A DNA stretch of 64,000 nt from Histoplasma ohiense (taxonomy: Eukaryota > Ascomycota > Eurotiomycetes > Onygenales > Ajellomycetaceae). Below, in pieces: positions 20,561-31,357 of this stretch; position 1 is the first letter of the stretch; each line of letters starts with the position of its first letter. The stretch covers positions 1,302,001 through 1,366,000 of the forward strand of contig JAEVHH010000007.1 in NCBI GenBank assembly GCA_017607445.1, written 5' to 3'. A program made the translations under genes and the position numbers. Below the pieces are notes generated by a model. It was not told the origin of the DNA and did no database searches. It saw only the letters and a list, made by a program, of their open reading frames with translations.

Positions 20561-22378
20561 ATGCCCCGCAACACCCACCGTTCTACTGCCTCGCAAGCTT
20601 GTAAAGAGACTCCAACTACCCTTCACCTTCGTCTGCCCAAACCGCCTGTTCCAGATGTTTCAGATAATGACGAGAATCCAACTGATGATGAGAAGGAGGA
20701 TAAGGAGGAGGAGGAGGAGGAGACACAGTCAGAAGATCCTCGATTTCTGCAAACACCTACCCCTGAGCCTGAGATCTCATTCAGGCTGTATGAACAGGTG
20801 ATTATCAATGGGATAAAGGAGCCTATAAAGATCAAGTTATGGAATGTCACAACAAATGATATGACTGTCAGCTTCTATTGTATTCAATATACTGCAAAAA
20901 GAATAGCTGAAGAGTATGTTATGAAGCAGAACTGCAAGGAGATAGAAGTTGCAAATTGTATAGCAGTCATCTCATCAAACAAATGTGGATCTTCAATCAA
21001 AATCACCCTTGAGAAGGAGACAGATTGGAGAGAGATTATCACTCTTCTGAAGAAGTTATATAAGGAGAAGATGAGTGGATTTAGCATTGAGATTACCACC
21101 TCTTTTAATCTTCTTGATATCTCAACTCTATCCTCAAACACCTCTGTAATACGCGGTCCTGCAGCTTTCATTGGAGTGTTGGATTCCCAATTAACAACCC
21201 AGACATTGGCATCAAAAAGAGCATTAGATGTCAAAGAAGAAGTAATCTCACCATCTGCCAAATCCCCTCTCTATCGTCCTGCCAAATCTCCTCAAATTCA
21301 TGAAATATCCGATGACGAAAAGCTGCCGCCTACGCGTACAAGATCCACGGCCACTAGCCAGCAGCTGAAGGAGACTCGAAATCAACAGTCAAATGAGCAT
21401 GATTCTTTGCGGATTGGGCGTGAGATAACTGCTCACTGGCATTGTCAAAAGATGAATTGTCATAACTTTGAGCAGAGCACTTGTTGGATAGCTTTTGATG
21501 ATACTCATATTCAACTCCTGAGTAGTGAGATTGCCAGTTGGATAGATGATGTTGAATGTGGACATGCAACAGTTAAAAATCCCTCAAGAAAGATGACAAA
21601 AAGATTAATGGATAGAAAGGAGAAGAAGGAATGAAAAAGTGAACCTATATCTGCTTCTAATCCTTCTATACAGACACCTCAGATGCCAGCAGTTATATTT
21701 CCTCCCTCAACTCCTTCATCTAATATTGTGTCTCCAAGTGAGATAATCAATGTGATGGTGATGAAATATATGATGGAAGGAATGGGAGGCATGGGAGGAC
21801 TGAATTCAAACCTGCCATCGAATCCAAACCTGCCATCGAATCCAAACCTGCCATCGAATCCAAACCTGCCATCGAATCCAAACCTGCCATCGAATCCAAA
21901 CCTGCCATCGAATCCAAATCTGCCATCGAATCCGAACCTGCCATCGAATCCGAACCTGCCTCCTATTCCGAACCTGTCTCCTATTCCGAACCTGCCATCG
22001 AATCCAAACCTGCCATCGAATCCGAACCTGCCTCCTATTCGAAGTAGTCCAATCCCTCAGTTTGGTGAACACGCGGATCTGTTTATTGATGAGTTCTTCA
22101 ACTGGTTGATGACAGAGAGACCTCGAAGAGCAGAAGCTCTTTTAACTGCAAAGAGCATTATTCAGAATGAAGGATTTGAACTGGATCATATACAGACAAT
22201 GACAAACAAGCAGGTGGTTCAGTTGAATATTGGAATGGGTATATTCTTGATAATAAGAGATGGGTTAAAGAGTCCTATCTGGCAGTCACAGTTGAAGGAG
22301 ATTAAATTGTCTTTATCTGCTGTTTGTAGTGATGGCAGCAGACCTCATACTGCTTCTGCTTCTGAATTTGAAACTTAG
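20561..22378 (+). pseudogene. Transposon accessory gene, broken by one TGA
   Basis: An open frame of 357 codons (20561-21634) stops at TGA and continues in the same frame to 22378, so the ancestral product was about 605 aa. From the N-terminus it has an acidic Glu/Asp-rich stretch (about 35-65) and an alpha/beta-looking region (70-215). A Cys/His cluster, HWHCQKMNCHNFEQSTC (CX4CX7C), lies near 305-325 and may bind zinc. About 13 units of an 18-bp minisatellite (NLPSNP) follow. The C-terminal helical domain (DEFFNWLMTERPRRAEALL, then LNIGMGIFLIIRDG) resembles a SAM-like fold. I do not recognise a known family for the whole protein. It may be a DNA- or RNA-binding partner of the transposase, but that is inference from linkage alone. 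Confidence 0.7.
21809..22040 (+). repeat. 18-bp minisatellite encoding NLPSNP
   Basis: About 13 units of AACCTGCCATCGAATCCA with drift toward NLPPIP and NLSPIP at the 3' end. The first eight units are almost identical, which suggests recent expansion. The unit keeps the reading frame of the accessory gene. Confidence 0.9.
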
Positions 22379-22434
22379 ATATTATATATCATCATAATTG
22401 AATTGCAATCTGAATCTTTCTAGATTTTACAATA

Positions 22435-23447
22435 CTATTCTATATGAGCAGATCTGAAATATCCTCTTGCATCTTCTTCTCCCATGAAGTTCTCAACTGC
22501 ATGATGCAAGAAGGCTTCAAAATCTCCATCAAACTGATTCTCTAACTGACATCTGTATCTTCTAATCCATTCTTTCAATGCGTGAAATGACTCCTCTATA
22601 GGATTATAATCAGGAGAATATGGAGATAAGAATAAAAGTTCAATGCCAGCTTCTCTGCAGAGATCTCGCAGTGCTTGTGAACGATGAGAAGAGCAATTAT
22701 CCATCACTAAGTAGTGATAACCTCATTGGCATTTGGGCAGTATCTGGACACATACAAACTCATTGAACCTCTCTGTATTATAGGACCCCTGATATATATC
22801 ATAATCAAGATATCCATCAACACTTATTGCAGGTAAGATTGACCATCTGTGAGATTGTTTACAGAGCCTTCTAATGCGACAAGGGAATCCTCTGCTTGAC
22901 CATCCATATCATCAATCTGCAGTACATTCATTCGCAGCACTCTCATCTAAAAAGATAAGTTGATCAGGTTGATACTGAGTAACTTGAATACACCATTCAG
23001 CTCAAAGTTCTTCGTTGTGTTGACTGGCCACAGGTTCAATCTATATCAAATAGAACAGATTAGCAGGTTCTATAAGTGACAATTGCAATAATTAATCACC
23101 TTCTTCCGTGTCAAATTCAGTTTCTTCAACAATCTAGATATCGATTGAGGGTGGATATCAACATCAAATTCATCCTTCACAAAGCAGACAGCCTCATCGC
23201 GATATGCAGTTGGATATGCCTCAAAAAAGTCCTCCAAATCTGACAAGATATCTGATGTGATCTTTGGCTTTACACCCCATGTTGAATGAGGACTTCTAGC
23301 AGTTCCAAAGCAGTGAATATTTTGTTGGATTTGATATACAGTGGTCAGATGGCACTCAATGGTCCGCGCAATCTGAGCAGGCATATAACCATCGTTTAGA
23401 AGGTGTACGATCTCATTGGTGGTAAATTCGCTGAGCTGGGGGGGCAT
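22435..23447 (-). pseudogene. Tc1/mariner-type DDE transposase, broken by four TGA codons
   Basis: Two exons on the minus strand: 23447-23100 and 23040-22435, around a 59-nt intron (GTGATT...ATAG), about 317 codons. Exon 1 encodes a helix-turn-helix region (FTTNEIVHLLNDGYMPAQIA, then SISRLLKKLNLTRKKV). Exon 2 carries the catalytic triad: Asp in LIFLDESAANE, Asp in VMDNCSSH, and Glu in YSPDYNPIEESF. The last two are separated by 34 residues (DD34E). Four in-frame stops interrupt exon 2, at positions matching EEL-stop-AEW, TAD-stop-stop-YGW and KCQ-stop-GYH. All are TGA and there is no net frameshift. The copy cannot make active enzyme without readthrough. Confidence 0.88.
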
Positions 23448-23453
23448 ATTGGC

Positions 23454-23649
23454 GTATTTGATGATAAAGGTGCGTATTTGATGATAAAGGTGCGTATTTG
23501 ATGATAAAGGTGCGTATTTGGATGAATTGGATGATATTTGAATGATTCTAGAGATACGTGGATATTTTGGTTATTTTTGCGGTGTTTTGCTATTATTTTT
23601 CAGGGGGTGGCAGAAAATTCTGTTTTCGCAAGCTTTACGTCCGCCACAA
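23454..23649 (-). repeat. Right terminal inverted repeat of the transposon
   Basis: Mirror of the left repeat, but with three copies of the 20-bp unit instead of two. Just inside it the transposase start also reads CAATATGCCCC, the same start context as the accessory gene. Both genes therefore appear to share one promoter sequence. Confidence 0.9.
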
Positions 23650-23651
23650 TA

Positions 23652-24124
23652 GTATCTAGTTACGTGGTCGTCGATGTGAGCTATTGGCCCCACATAAAAT
23701 TTTTTTTTAGGAACCATGCGTAGAGCCACATATTCGTGTAAATATGCAGAAGTTAATTAAATCGAACATACGGCCTGTGGATTTGGAGTCCTATTATTAT
23801 TATCTAACAATATTCGGACATGACTATATACATAGTTATAGGTGGGTCAAAAGACTGCATTGAGCGTTCGGTACATGTGTACACGCGATCGAACTGAGAA
23901 TCAGACGAAGTATTTATTTACCAGGTTGCTGTCCGTTTGTATGCATGCGAATGCCCCATGGTGCCTGTCAGTAGTAAATAAATTGGTCCAACCCGGGCAG
24001 CCAGGGTATATATATATATATAGATATGTGCCCGCCTATTTATATAAATTGGGGGGGAAAAAAAAAAAAAAGAAAAGAAAAGAAAAATTCGTAGACATTT
24101 CCGCGAGTGAACCCGACCTCACTC
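23652..24124. other. Intergenic, no gene seen
   Basis: Right flank of the transposon up to the stop codon of the dienoyl-CoA isomerase-like gene. It contains a short (TA)n run near 24008 and an A-rich tract at about 24057-24085, plausibly the isomerase gene's 3' end. Confidence 0.6.
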
Positions 24125-25165
24125 TCATAGCTTCTCAAAAGTCGGCCTTCGCCTTTCAATTCCGGAGAGAAGAGCGCGCTGGATATCAGTTGTCTGGAGT
24201 GCGGCGCTGTTCCAAACACCTGTGTATCGGAGGCCTGGTTGAAGAATACTTGTTGTTAGAGATTTCAATTTCCATGCCAACATATGTTTCAACAGCAAGC
24301 AACGGGTTGCAGAACGAGAGAGCATATATATATATATATATATATCTATATATACTAGTACTCACCATCCTGCACGCTATGATCCCGCGACCAATTCAAC
24401 ACCTCCTTCGTCCCTTGAACTGCCACTGGGCTCTTCGCCGCCATCGCAGCCGCCATCTCCAACCCAGCCTGGACAGCCGCCTCCTTTGTCTCGAACACCG
24501 CATTCACAAACCCCACCCGCCTCGCCTCCTCTGCTCCAAATATCCGCGCCGACATACAGACCTCCTTGACCCACCCGAACGACCCGACAATCTTGCCCAG
24601 CCGTGACAGCGTCCCTATGTCCGCCGCGAGGCCGATATCCACCTCCTTCACGCAGATCTGGGAGTCTGCCGAGCACAGACGCACGTCCGCGGCGCAAGCC
24701 AGGTCCACGGCGAGCCCGTACGAGATGCCGTGTAGGATTATGATGACGGGCTTCTCGCAGCGTTCGAGGGCGGTGACGCAGTCTTGGAAGTCGGCGATGT
24801 AACGGCGGAGTTTGGCGGCGGTGCGGGCTGGGTCGGAGGAGGTTTTGCCCGGAGCACTGAGGCTCTCTGAGGCGGCTTTTACGTCTAGGCCGGCGGTGAA
24901 GGCGGGGCCTGAGCCGGTGAAGATGATCGAGCGAATGGAGGGCGAGACGGAGAGGGTGTCTAGGATTGTGCGGAGTTCCTGCCACATGCTGGGTCGGTTT
25001 TGGGTTAATTTAGGTTGGATCTGGGGAAGGGGGAGAAGAGGGAGGGGAGGTATACGGCTCAAAATAGGCGTTCATCTTCTTCGGCCTGTTGGTTTCGATG
25101 TGGGCGACATATTCCTGTGGAATGGTGACGTTGAAGTATGTGAGTGATGGCAAGTTGGCAGCCAT
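24125..25165 (-). CDS. Delta(3,5)-Delta(2,4)-dienoyl-CoA isomerase-like (ECH family)
   Basis: Three exons on the minus strand: 25165-25056, 24988-24366 and 24234-24125, 280 aa. It is a crotonase-fold enzyme for beta-oxidation of fatty acids with odd-numbered double bonds. The oxyanion-hole region IIFTGSGPAFTAGLDVKAA and the block VKEVDIGLAADIGTLSRL are present. That block holds the Glu and Asp which in mammalian ECH1 (...VKEVDVGLAADVGTLQRL) do the isomerisation. Exon 3 supplies the conserved end LRYTGVWNSAALQ. The C-terminus is FEKL; canonical peroxisomal PTS1 is S/A/C-K/R/H-L, so Glu at -3 is unusual. The second intron holds a (TA)n run 14 nt after its donor. Confidence 0.88.
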
Positions 25166-25911
25166 GATGAAGCGTACCTACTACTAAATAGTAGTTAGCA
25201 CTGGACAAGGTTGGGTCATAGTTGGCTATTCGATATTCGAGTATTATTACAGGAAGGATATGTTATCGCAGAGAGTGTAGCTTTGTATAGAAGCGCGAGA
25301 GAGATATGAAACGGACTCGATGGGGCCGAGAAAATTGGATTTTATAGACAGACATCGTAGCTACTATATACACTATTTATTGCACATGGTCTTAGAGTTA
25401 TCCCCGCCGAAGTTCGGATAAGCCAACCAGATGCCGAAAGCAAGTTGATGACTTCAAGTTTCAACGAGCGGATGATTGAATTTCTTCTGGGTTTACATAT
25501 CGGATTCAGTTCGCTAGTTTATTCGGTATCTTCGCCGATAGAGCAATCGAACAGGCCATTCGCATTTCCAGCATTTTCTTCAATGAAAAGCACTATCTAT
25601 CTATCCGTAATTCAAGCTGAACTGTATATAGCGCCTCAAGACAATGAGCCGAGGCAGCGGATATTTAGTTAGCCGTTAGTTACCCTAATTCATTACTTCA
25701 CTAGTTCGTCTCTCAACGTCGCTGAAGGAGAAAAAACAACTAGCCACCATTTTTTGCTGATGGTGTGCTATTGCTCAGTAGGCAATTTAACTCGATTACT
25801 TCAAACAGGCTCTTCTTTCATATTTCGCGTCCGTGGTGAATGCTCTCACTCCATTCGCTTTCTCCCCAGGAATATACTCGGCGTTATGGTATTTGCGAAA
25901 GATGAGAGGTG
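25166..25911. other. Intergenic, no gene seen
   Basis: Upstream of the isomerase start and downstream of the DUF7580 gene's stop. The open frame at 25445-25672 is not supported. Confidence 0.6.
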
Positions 25912-28005
25912 TTAATAGCTGTCCGCATTGGTTGGCCCGCAGAAGTTCTTTAAGCTTACTTTCAGTGGCTCTATGATCCAGTCGTGCACCGCTTCCTGGA
26001 AGGCGTCATTTGAGAACCTTGCTTCTTTGCCGTCAAATGGACATTCGATGCAACGGCGGACGGCTTCACTGTAATCATACCCAGCTTCATCCTCGACACC
26101 TTCCAACAGACGTTTGATTGTAAAAGCATCAACAAGATCTTGCATTCCGCCACTGTCCTCGACGTCCTTGTCTGTCCTCAAACGGCTCAAGGGCCTTCCA
26201 AATGCCAGTTCGATTAGCACGATGCCGAGGGCGAAGAGTGCTTTATTGCGGATCAATGGTGGAAACTTTGTGCGATTCTGCTGTTTCTTTGGCGCCTTAC
26301 TGGATTGTGAGATGACTGTTGATAGATATGCCTGTTCTGGCATTGATGAGGAAGGATTGACGAGAAAATGAATGTCGTCGGTACCCCAGGATTGCTTGAG
26401 CCAGGGAGTGTCATCGAATTGCAGAACACTCGTCGAAACGGCAACGGCTAATTTGAACCGTTCTTTGCGCGTCCAAGGTTTGAGCTGCGGATCGGGTGAC
26501 GGAACATGGCTGTCTGGTTTTATTTTCTGCGAAGTGGATGTGCTCGAGAGATAAATCTGAATGGCATCACGAAGTGATATAACTTCCCAGTCAGTATTGG
26601 ATGGAACTAGATGGAGCCCATGTAGTCCGCTGCATTGGTCCTGGAGATACCCAATACAGAACTCACGATCGGAGCTCGGAGATTTTTGCGAAGCCGAGCT
26701 GGAGAGTGTAGCGCACAGATCTGATATCTTTGCAAGCCCTGATGGGTCGTTGATGGGGTTTAAGGGCGGCGAAGGTGGTTTGCCTTCCACTACTGGTGAA
26801 GCTAGAGTTGTTGCTCTCGAGAGTGACGAAGATGAAGAAGTTGGCGCTGATGGTGATTCCGCTCGTGCGGGCAAGGTAAACGCCACTTTCTTCTTCGGCT
26901 TCAGCCAAGTTCTAATGGTTAGAGGGCGTTAGAAATATATCCGACATCTAGAATTTTGGTGTGCTTGTCACGAACAATTTCTTACTGGGTTTCGTTGAGG
27001 ACATGCACGATGTCGAGACAGGTCTCTTGGGTAACTTTGGCTCCTGGACTACTAGTTGCTGTATATATGCCTGTTGCCATTGCCATTTTGTGGTAACATT
27101 GTTTTGGTCTTCCATGGCCTGGAATATCATTTGGAGTTTTATATCGGACGGCAATGCCAGTTGGTTGGCCATAAGCGTTGGCAAATGTAAATTTGCAATA
27201 TGGCCATCCTTACAGCAGCATCCCCAGGCTTGGCTTAAGACGTCGTATAAATTGATACAGTGTTGACGTATCCGTCCGTAGCCTGAAGATGTCGTTCGTC
27301 TCTTGTGAACTTCTAATCGTTGTCGTTGCTCGAATAAAGCCGCCAGCATGTTATTGTTCTTGCTGATGCGATCTAGCAGCTCTTCACGTTTGTGCCGTGA
27401 GAGTGTGAAGGCGAGTCGGCGAGGGCGTCTATATTTTGAACCTGGACTTTCCTTTCGGGCTATTAGCGAATCTCTCTGATTCCGATGGGTGGTCGACAGA
27501 GTCCCGCAAAATCAAATGAAGATAGAACAAATATTATGACCTTGAAAACCACAAACCTCTAATAACACTTCCTATGGTGCACGCCAACTAAGGCCGGAGA
27601 TAAGAGCGAAATATCTCTCACCTTATATCGATTGAGAATCTCTTTCATCTCCTCTAGCGCATTATTCATATCAGCGATGGTCGCAATGTAGGGATCGTAT
27701 GAGCTGCCAAGCATTCCCCGCAGCGATTCTTGATGTTTCGCCCATTCTGCACCTGCGGGATCAACACCAGCAAGCAGCGTTTCTATCTCGGACGTCGAGG
27801 CATTTGTGCATGCATGAAATAGACTATCGCATGTGTTGAGAAACCGAGTCTGCTCAGTCTCCAATAGCTGTTTTAGGTGCATCAACTGACGCTGATGTCT
27901 AGCCCATCCCTGGATTGTGTGTACGCCATTCATGTATCCATCAGCAAGATGGATGATGAGGGGAAACGCCCCGAGAACGATACCAGTAATCTCAAAACCG
28001 CTCAT
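25912..28005 (-). CDS. DUF7580-type fungal protein
   Basis: Best model has three exons on the minus strand: 28005-27622, 27475-27009 and 26911-25912, about 616 aa. The N-terminus MSGFEITGIVLGAFPLIIHL and the following coiled region (ALEEMKEILNR) are the signature of a large fungal family often annotated DUF7580, found near or within incompatibility-type loci. The C-terminal half (WTRKERFKLAVAVSTSVLQF, then FALGIVLIELAFGRPLS) looks like a degenerate kinase-like domain, with no catalytic HRD or DFG visible. The first splice (GTGAGA...CAG) is clean. The second uses a weak GTGCAT donor; a better-looking GTAAGA donor at 26988 gives the wrong phase. The junction is therefore uncertain and a damaged gene cannot be excluded. 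Confidence 0.7.
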
Positions 28006-28596
28006 TTTTTGGGGCCATGCACGCAATTTGGTTGTTCCCCCGAGTAAACAGCTTGTCAGAACCCGAGAACCATGGGAAACTCGTTGTAAGCAGCGCTGTT
28101 CTGAGAATCACCTAAGGAGGATAAACGAACTCGGGAAAAGAAGTGAAAATGACATTTTCATCTATGAATATAACGACGGGGATCACTCAACATCTCTTTT
28201 TTATTTAACAAATGTGGCTGAGCCCTTTGCGATCAACCTTGCAAGGAAGCCTTGAGGAAGCCCTCTTGTTCAAACGGGTTCAGTCAACTGAAAAGCGCTG
28301 CATTAAGCGCCCAGCCTTGCCAACTTGTCGCCCGAACGGCCCGTTTCCCCGCAAGACAGGGCACGATTGGGTCTCTATGCATCTGATTTCGCCAGCGTTT
28401 CTCTCCTGCCGCTACATATATGCGACGCTGAGCAATTGTCTGCGTTAGCCGAAGAGCTTCCGGTAATGATTCTGATTCAACCGCGCCATGTAATGGCGGT
28501 AAATTTCTTATCACATCCTGAGGTAGTCAGCGATTCCCGAGGCTCACTGTTTCAAAGTATGTGGCAGAGGACTTCGGGGTTGAATGCGATCTTAGC
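28006..28596. promoter_or_regulatory. Shared upstream region of the DUF7580 and C2H2 genes
   Basis: 591 bp lie between the two diverging start codons, and an open frame from 28325 partly overlaps it. No named site is recognised. Confidence 0.35.
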
Positions 28597-30860
28597 ATGT
28601 CCTCTACGCTGTCCAGCAGACTCATCGCTTGTCTGTATTTGTTCGAAGGGGTCTGCTCCAGATGCGACAAGATAATCGCGGCACAGCACGATCCACTCAC
28701 GTTCTATTATGGCGGCGACGATGAATCAACGGGTATCCCGACTTTGTTCGAGCCATATGCCTCTTCACTAGAGAAGTTTCTGCCAGTTTTGCAAGATGAA
28801 CATGGCCGCCTGCGAGTGTGGACGGGAAATATAGGAGCACACAAGAGCGGAAGGTCGTCGCTGGACTATCGCCTCCGGGACGCTTCCCATGTCAGAGGCC
28901 AGGTTGCTTCGCTTCTTGAAGTCTTAGAGGTGTCCTTAAGTGAAGGTGAGGGTTGCTTGTTTATTTTGTCGTTTCATGCTGCTCTCTCATTGTTTTGGTT
29001 GCTGTTCCTCGAAATGTACTGTCCAACCTCTCAAGGTTTGTCCCTTAACAAGATTCTTGGAGTGGAAATAGCTTCAAAGTTCATATAAATAAATTTTGGA
29101 TCAAGTCAGCGTGGTTTTTCTTGAAACTTTTATCTTGACCTTCCACATCATGATGTTTCAAATTGCTTGAATTCCATTTGTTAATAATATTTGCCTAAAT
29201 AGTAAAACTCTGCTAAAATATCAATACCTCACCTTAGTACTTGCCATTGTATCTGGAGAAAGGCCCGTTGAGGAGGAAGACACTGAAGAATGGTCCGACG
29301 ATGACTATTTGGACGATGAATCCATCCCGTCTGAAGAGGATCTCCCTCAGCCAGCAGAGCTGTTCCAGCTGCTAGAGGACATCCAGGTCGTTATCAAGTG
29401 CCTCTACAAACTGTCCATGGTCATTCGCCATCCAGCCCAACACGACCGGATAAAAACCAATGTTAACCTCTCCCACTTCACGCAATTTGACATTCAGCAT
29501 GTCGAGCAGAAATTCCCTAATGCAGAACTCTGGCTCGTCCAGCGGCTGGGTAAAGCCATAACGAAACGACGGGAATATCTGAAGGGTCGTGAACGGCACC
29601 ATGAAAAACTTAATCATGGGGCTGATGCGACTGCCGCAGCTTTGTTTGAGGATGACTCTCACACAGAAGCCGCACAAAGAACCCTACTGTCAGAGACCAC
29701 GGCTACAACCTTCGATTACGGCCTGGTTGCTGCCCTACATACTGCAGCTGGAGAGACAGACGCTGGTCCCGCCCCGTCGGAAACTTCCTATGCATCAACA
29801 GTCGGTGACGATACAAAACTGCATCTTCCCCCGATTCCGGAGGAAGCAGAGCATAATCCTGACGGGTTTGAATGCCCTTATTGTTATTACCTGGTATCCA
29901 TCCGTGGGCCTTTGTCCTGGGCACGGCACATCTTTGATGACCTGCAGCCATACATCTGCACTTTCCGTGACTGCCCAACGCCTCACCAAACGTACAGCCG
30001 GAGGCGCACTTGGTTCAACCATGAGAAAACAGCACATCGAGCCGCAAGATTTCCACACAGTGATTCCCGCTTCGTCCCTTTGCAAAGCTCCGGGCCCGTG
30101 GATAACATATCTGCTGTTGACTGCCCTTTATGTGGAGTGAGAATGCCGAATCTTCATCATCTCGAACGTCACCTAGCACGCCATCTTGAACAACTCGCTC
30201 TCTTCGCCTTACCCCATGATTTTCGGGACGACAATGACCAGCGAGATTCTCAAGAGAGTGGTGACGATAACCCATCTTCTGATAGCCTTGAAGGCGGGTC
30301 AGAAGGTGAAATGGAAGAATATCGTGCTGCCATGCCGAAGCCCGAAGAGACGGACGTGGATATTGACTCGCCCCTTTCGAGCCTTCTAGAGGAGTATAAA
30401 GAACCCACGCCTGAATCCAACACTGAATCACATTCGAGCACCATGCGACAGGATCCACAAACGCCCATGTCTGCTCCGACAGACACTTACAAAGAGGTCA
30501 AAAATGGACCAGATCCTCTTCCAGATAAGTCATCTCACGCCACACAAGATGCCACTTCGGCAGGGACATCTACTAAGGTTAACTCTGAGGAGGAGTGTAA
30601 GTAATTCATTTCTAACCTTTCTAGCTCACGAAGTTTGAATTCCTCCTTTCCCTGAGAAACCTGGACGTTGGGATTGGAGAGAGACAAGCAACTGACATGA
30701 GGTGAAATCCGCAGCAATCCAGAGTCGACTTTCGAGCATCCAACGAAGGATCGACGAGCTGTCTAGAAATCAAGAAGAACGCAAGAAATATTTTAACCCA
30801 AATCCCAGACATGACAAGACCTCCAAGGCTTTCTCCCCAAAAGATCCGCCTTCTGTATAA
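28597..30860 (+). CDS. Fungal C2H2 zinc-finger protein with HeLo/NLR-locus-type N-terminus
   Basis: Three exons: 28597-28945, 29238-30596 and 30715-30860, 617 aa. The first 116 residues include RVWTGNIGAHKSGRSSLDYR followed by LRDASHVRGQVASLLEVLE. Across the 292-nt intron come SGERPVEEED, then LLEDIQVVIKCLYKLSMVIR. This is the common N-terminal module of a lineage-expanded fungal family. Residues 325-450 hold C2H2-type fingers (CPYC...H, CTFRDC...H, CPLCGVRM...HLERHLARH) and the typical family ending LEQLALFALP. The tail is acidic and Ser-rich, and exon 3 adds a short coiled coil. Function is unknown. Homologues are often found beside NLR/heterokaryon-incompatibility genes. The ATG at 28597 is preferred; further upstream the frame has no ATG. 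Confidence 0.8.
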
Positions 30861-31357
30861 ATCGAGCCCTATCTGCTTGCAGAATCAAGTTGAGGACGAT
30901 ATCTCCCTTTGGGTTAGTGGCGATATGGAATGGATAGGTTAGTAGTCTTTGGATGAAATCCTGTATCGTCTGGAGGACTTGGATGCGTGAAGAAATATCA
31001 TTGTTTTTGTTTCTTTTCTTTTCTTTTTCCTTAAACAAATTTCCCACAAATAGTCTACTCATAATTTATAAACCGTCACGATATGCCGTTGGCCCTACTG
31101 CGAGGACACTCGATCGAGTTTTTCAGGACAGTCGTGGTAAACACCCAAGAGAAAGGAGCACGCTACCTGATGGTCTTTTTTATTCTAGTTTATTTCATCT
31201 AAGCATTAAACAAAATACACATACATACATAAATCAGATCACAATTACCTTTCATCCCGGTGCATTAGGGGTGCTGAATGGGTGGGTTCGTGTGTGGGTG
31301 TTTGTGAGTCGCGAACTCATAAATGGACCATAAAAGCGGTTTATATTACATTTCCTC
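30861..31357. other. Convergent intergenic region
   Basis: Between the 3' ends of the C2H2 gene and RPC1. T-rich on the plus strand near 31005-31035. No gene seen. Confidence 0.6.

Larger units (their letters stand above)
20377..23651. mobile_element. Tc1/mariner-type (DD34E) DNA transposon with two convergent genes
   Basis: The element proper is 20379-23649 (3271 bp), flanked by TA on both sides (20377-20378 and 23650-23651), the target duplication of the Tc1/mariner superfamily. It begins TTGTGGCGGACG and ends with the reverse complement. Long terminal inverted repeats are identical over 176 bp. Two genes converge inside: an unrelated accessory gene on the plus strand and a transposase on the minus strand, both broken by TGA codons. 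The interior is visibly more AT-rich than the surroundings. Identical terminal repeats suggest recent insertion, at odds with the decayed genes; gene conversion or mobilisation in trans by an intact copy would explain both. Confidence 0.88.

Noticed and set aside
21809..22040. Regular 18-bp repeats, CRISPR-like at first glance
   Set aside because: No unique spacers; it is an in-frame coding minisatellite in a eukaryotic transposon.
22435..23447. TGA stops read through as a sense codon in the transposon
   Set aside because: Host genes in this window end at TGA (for example TAF8's neighbour Som1, SLY1 region and MAD2), so TGA is a true stop here.
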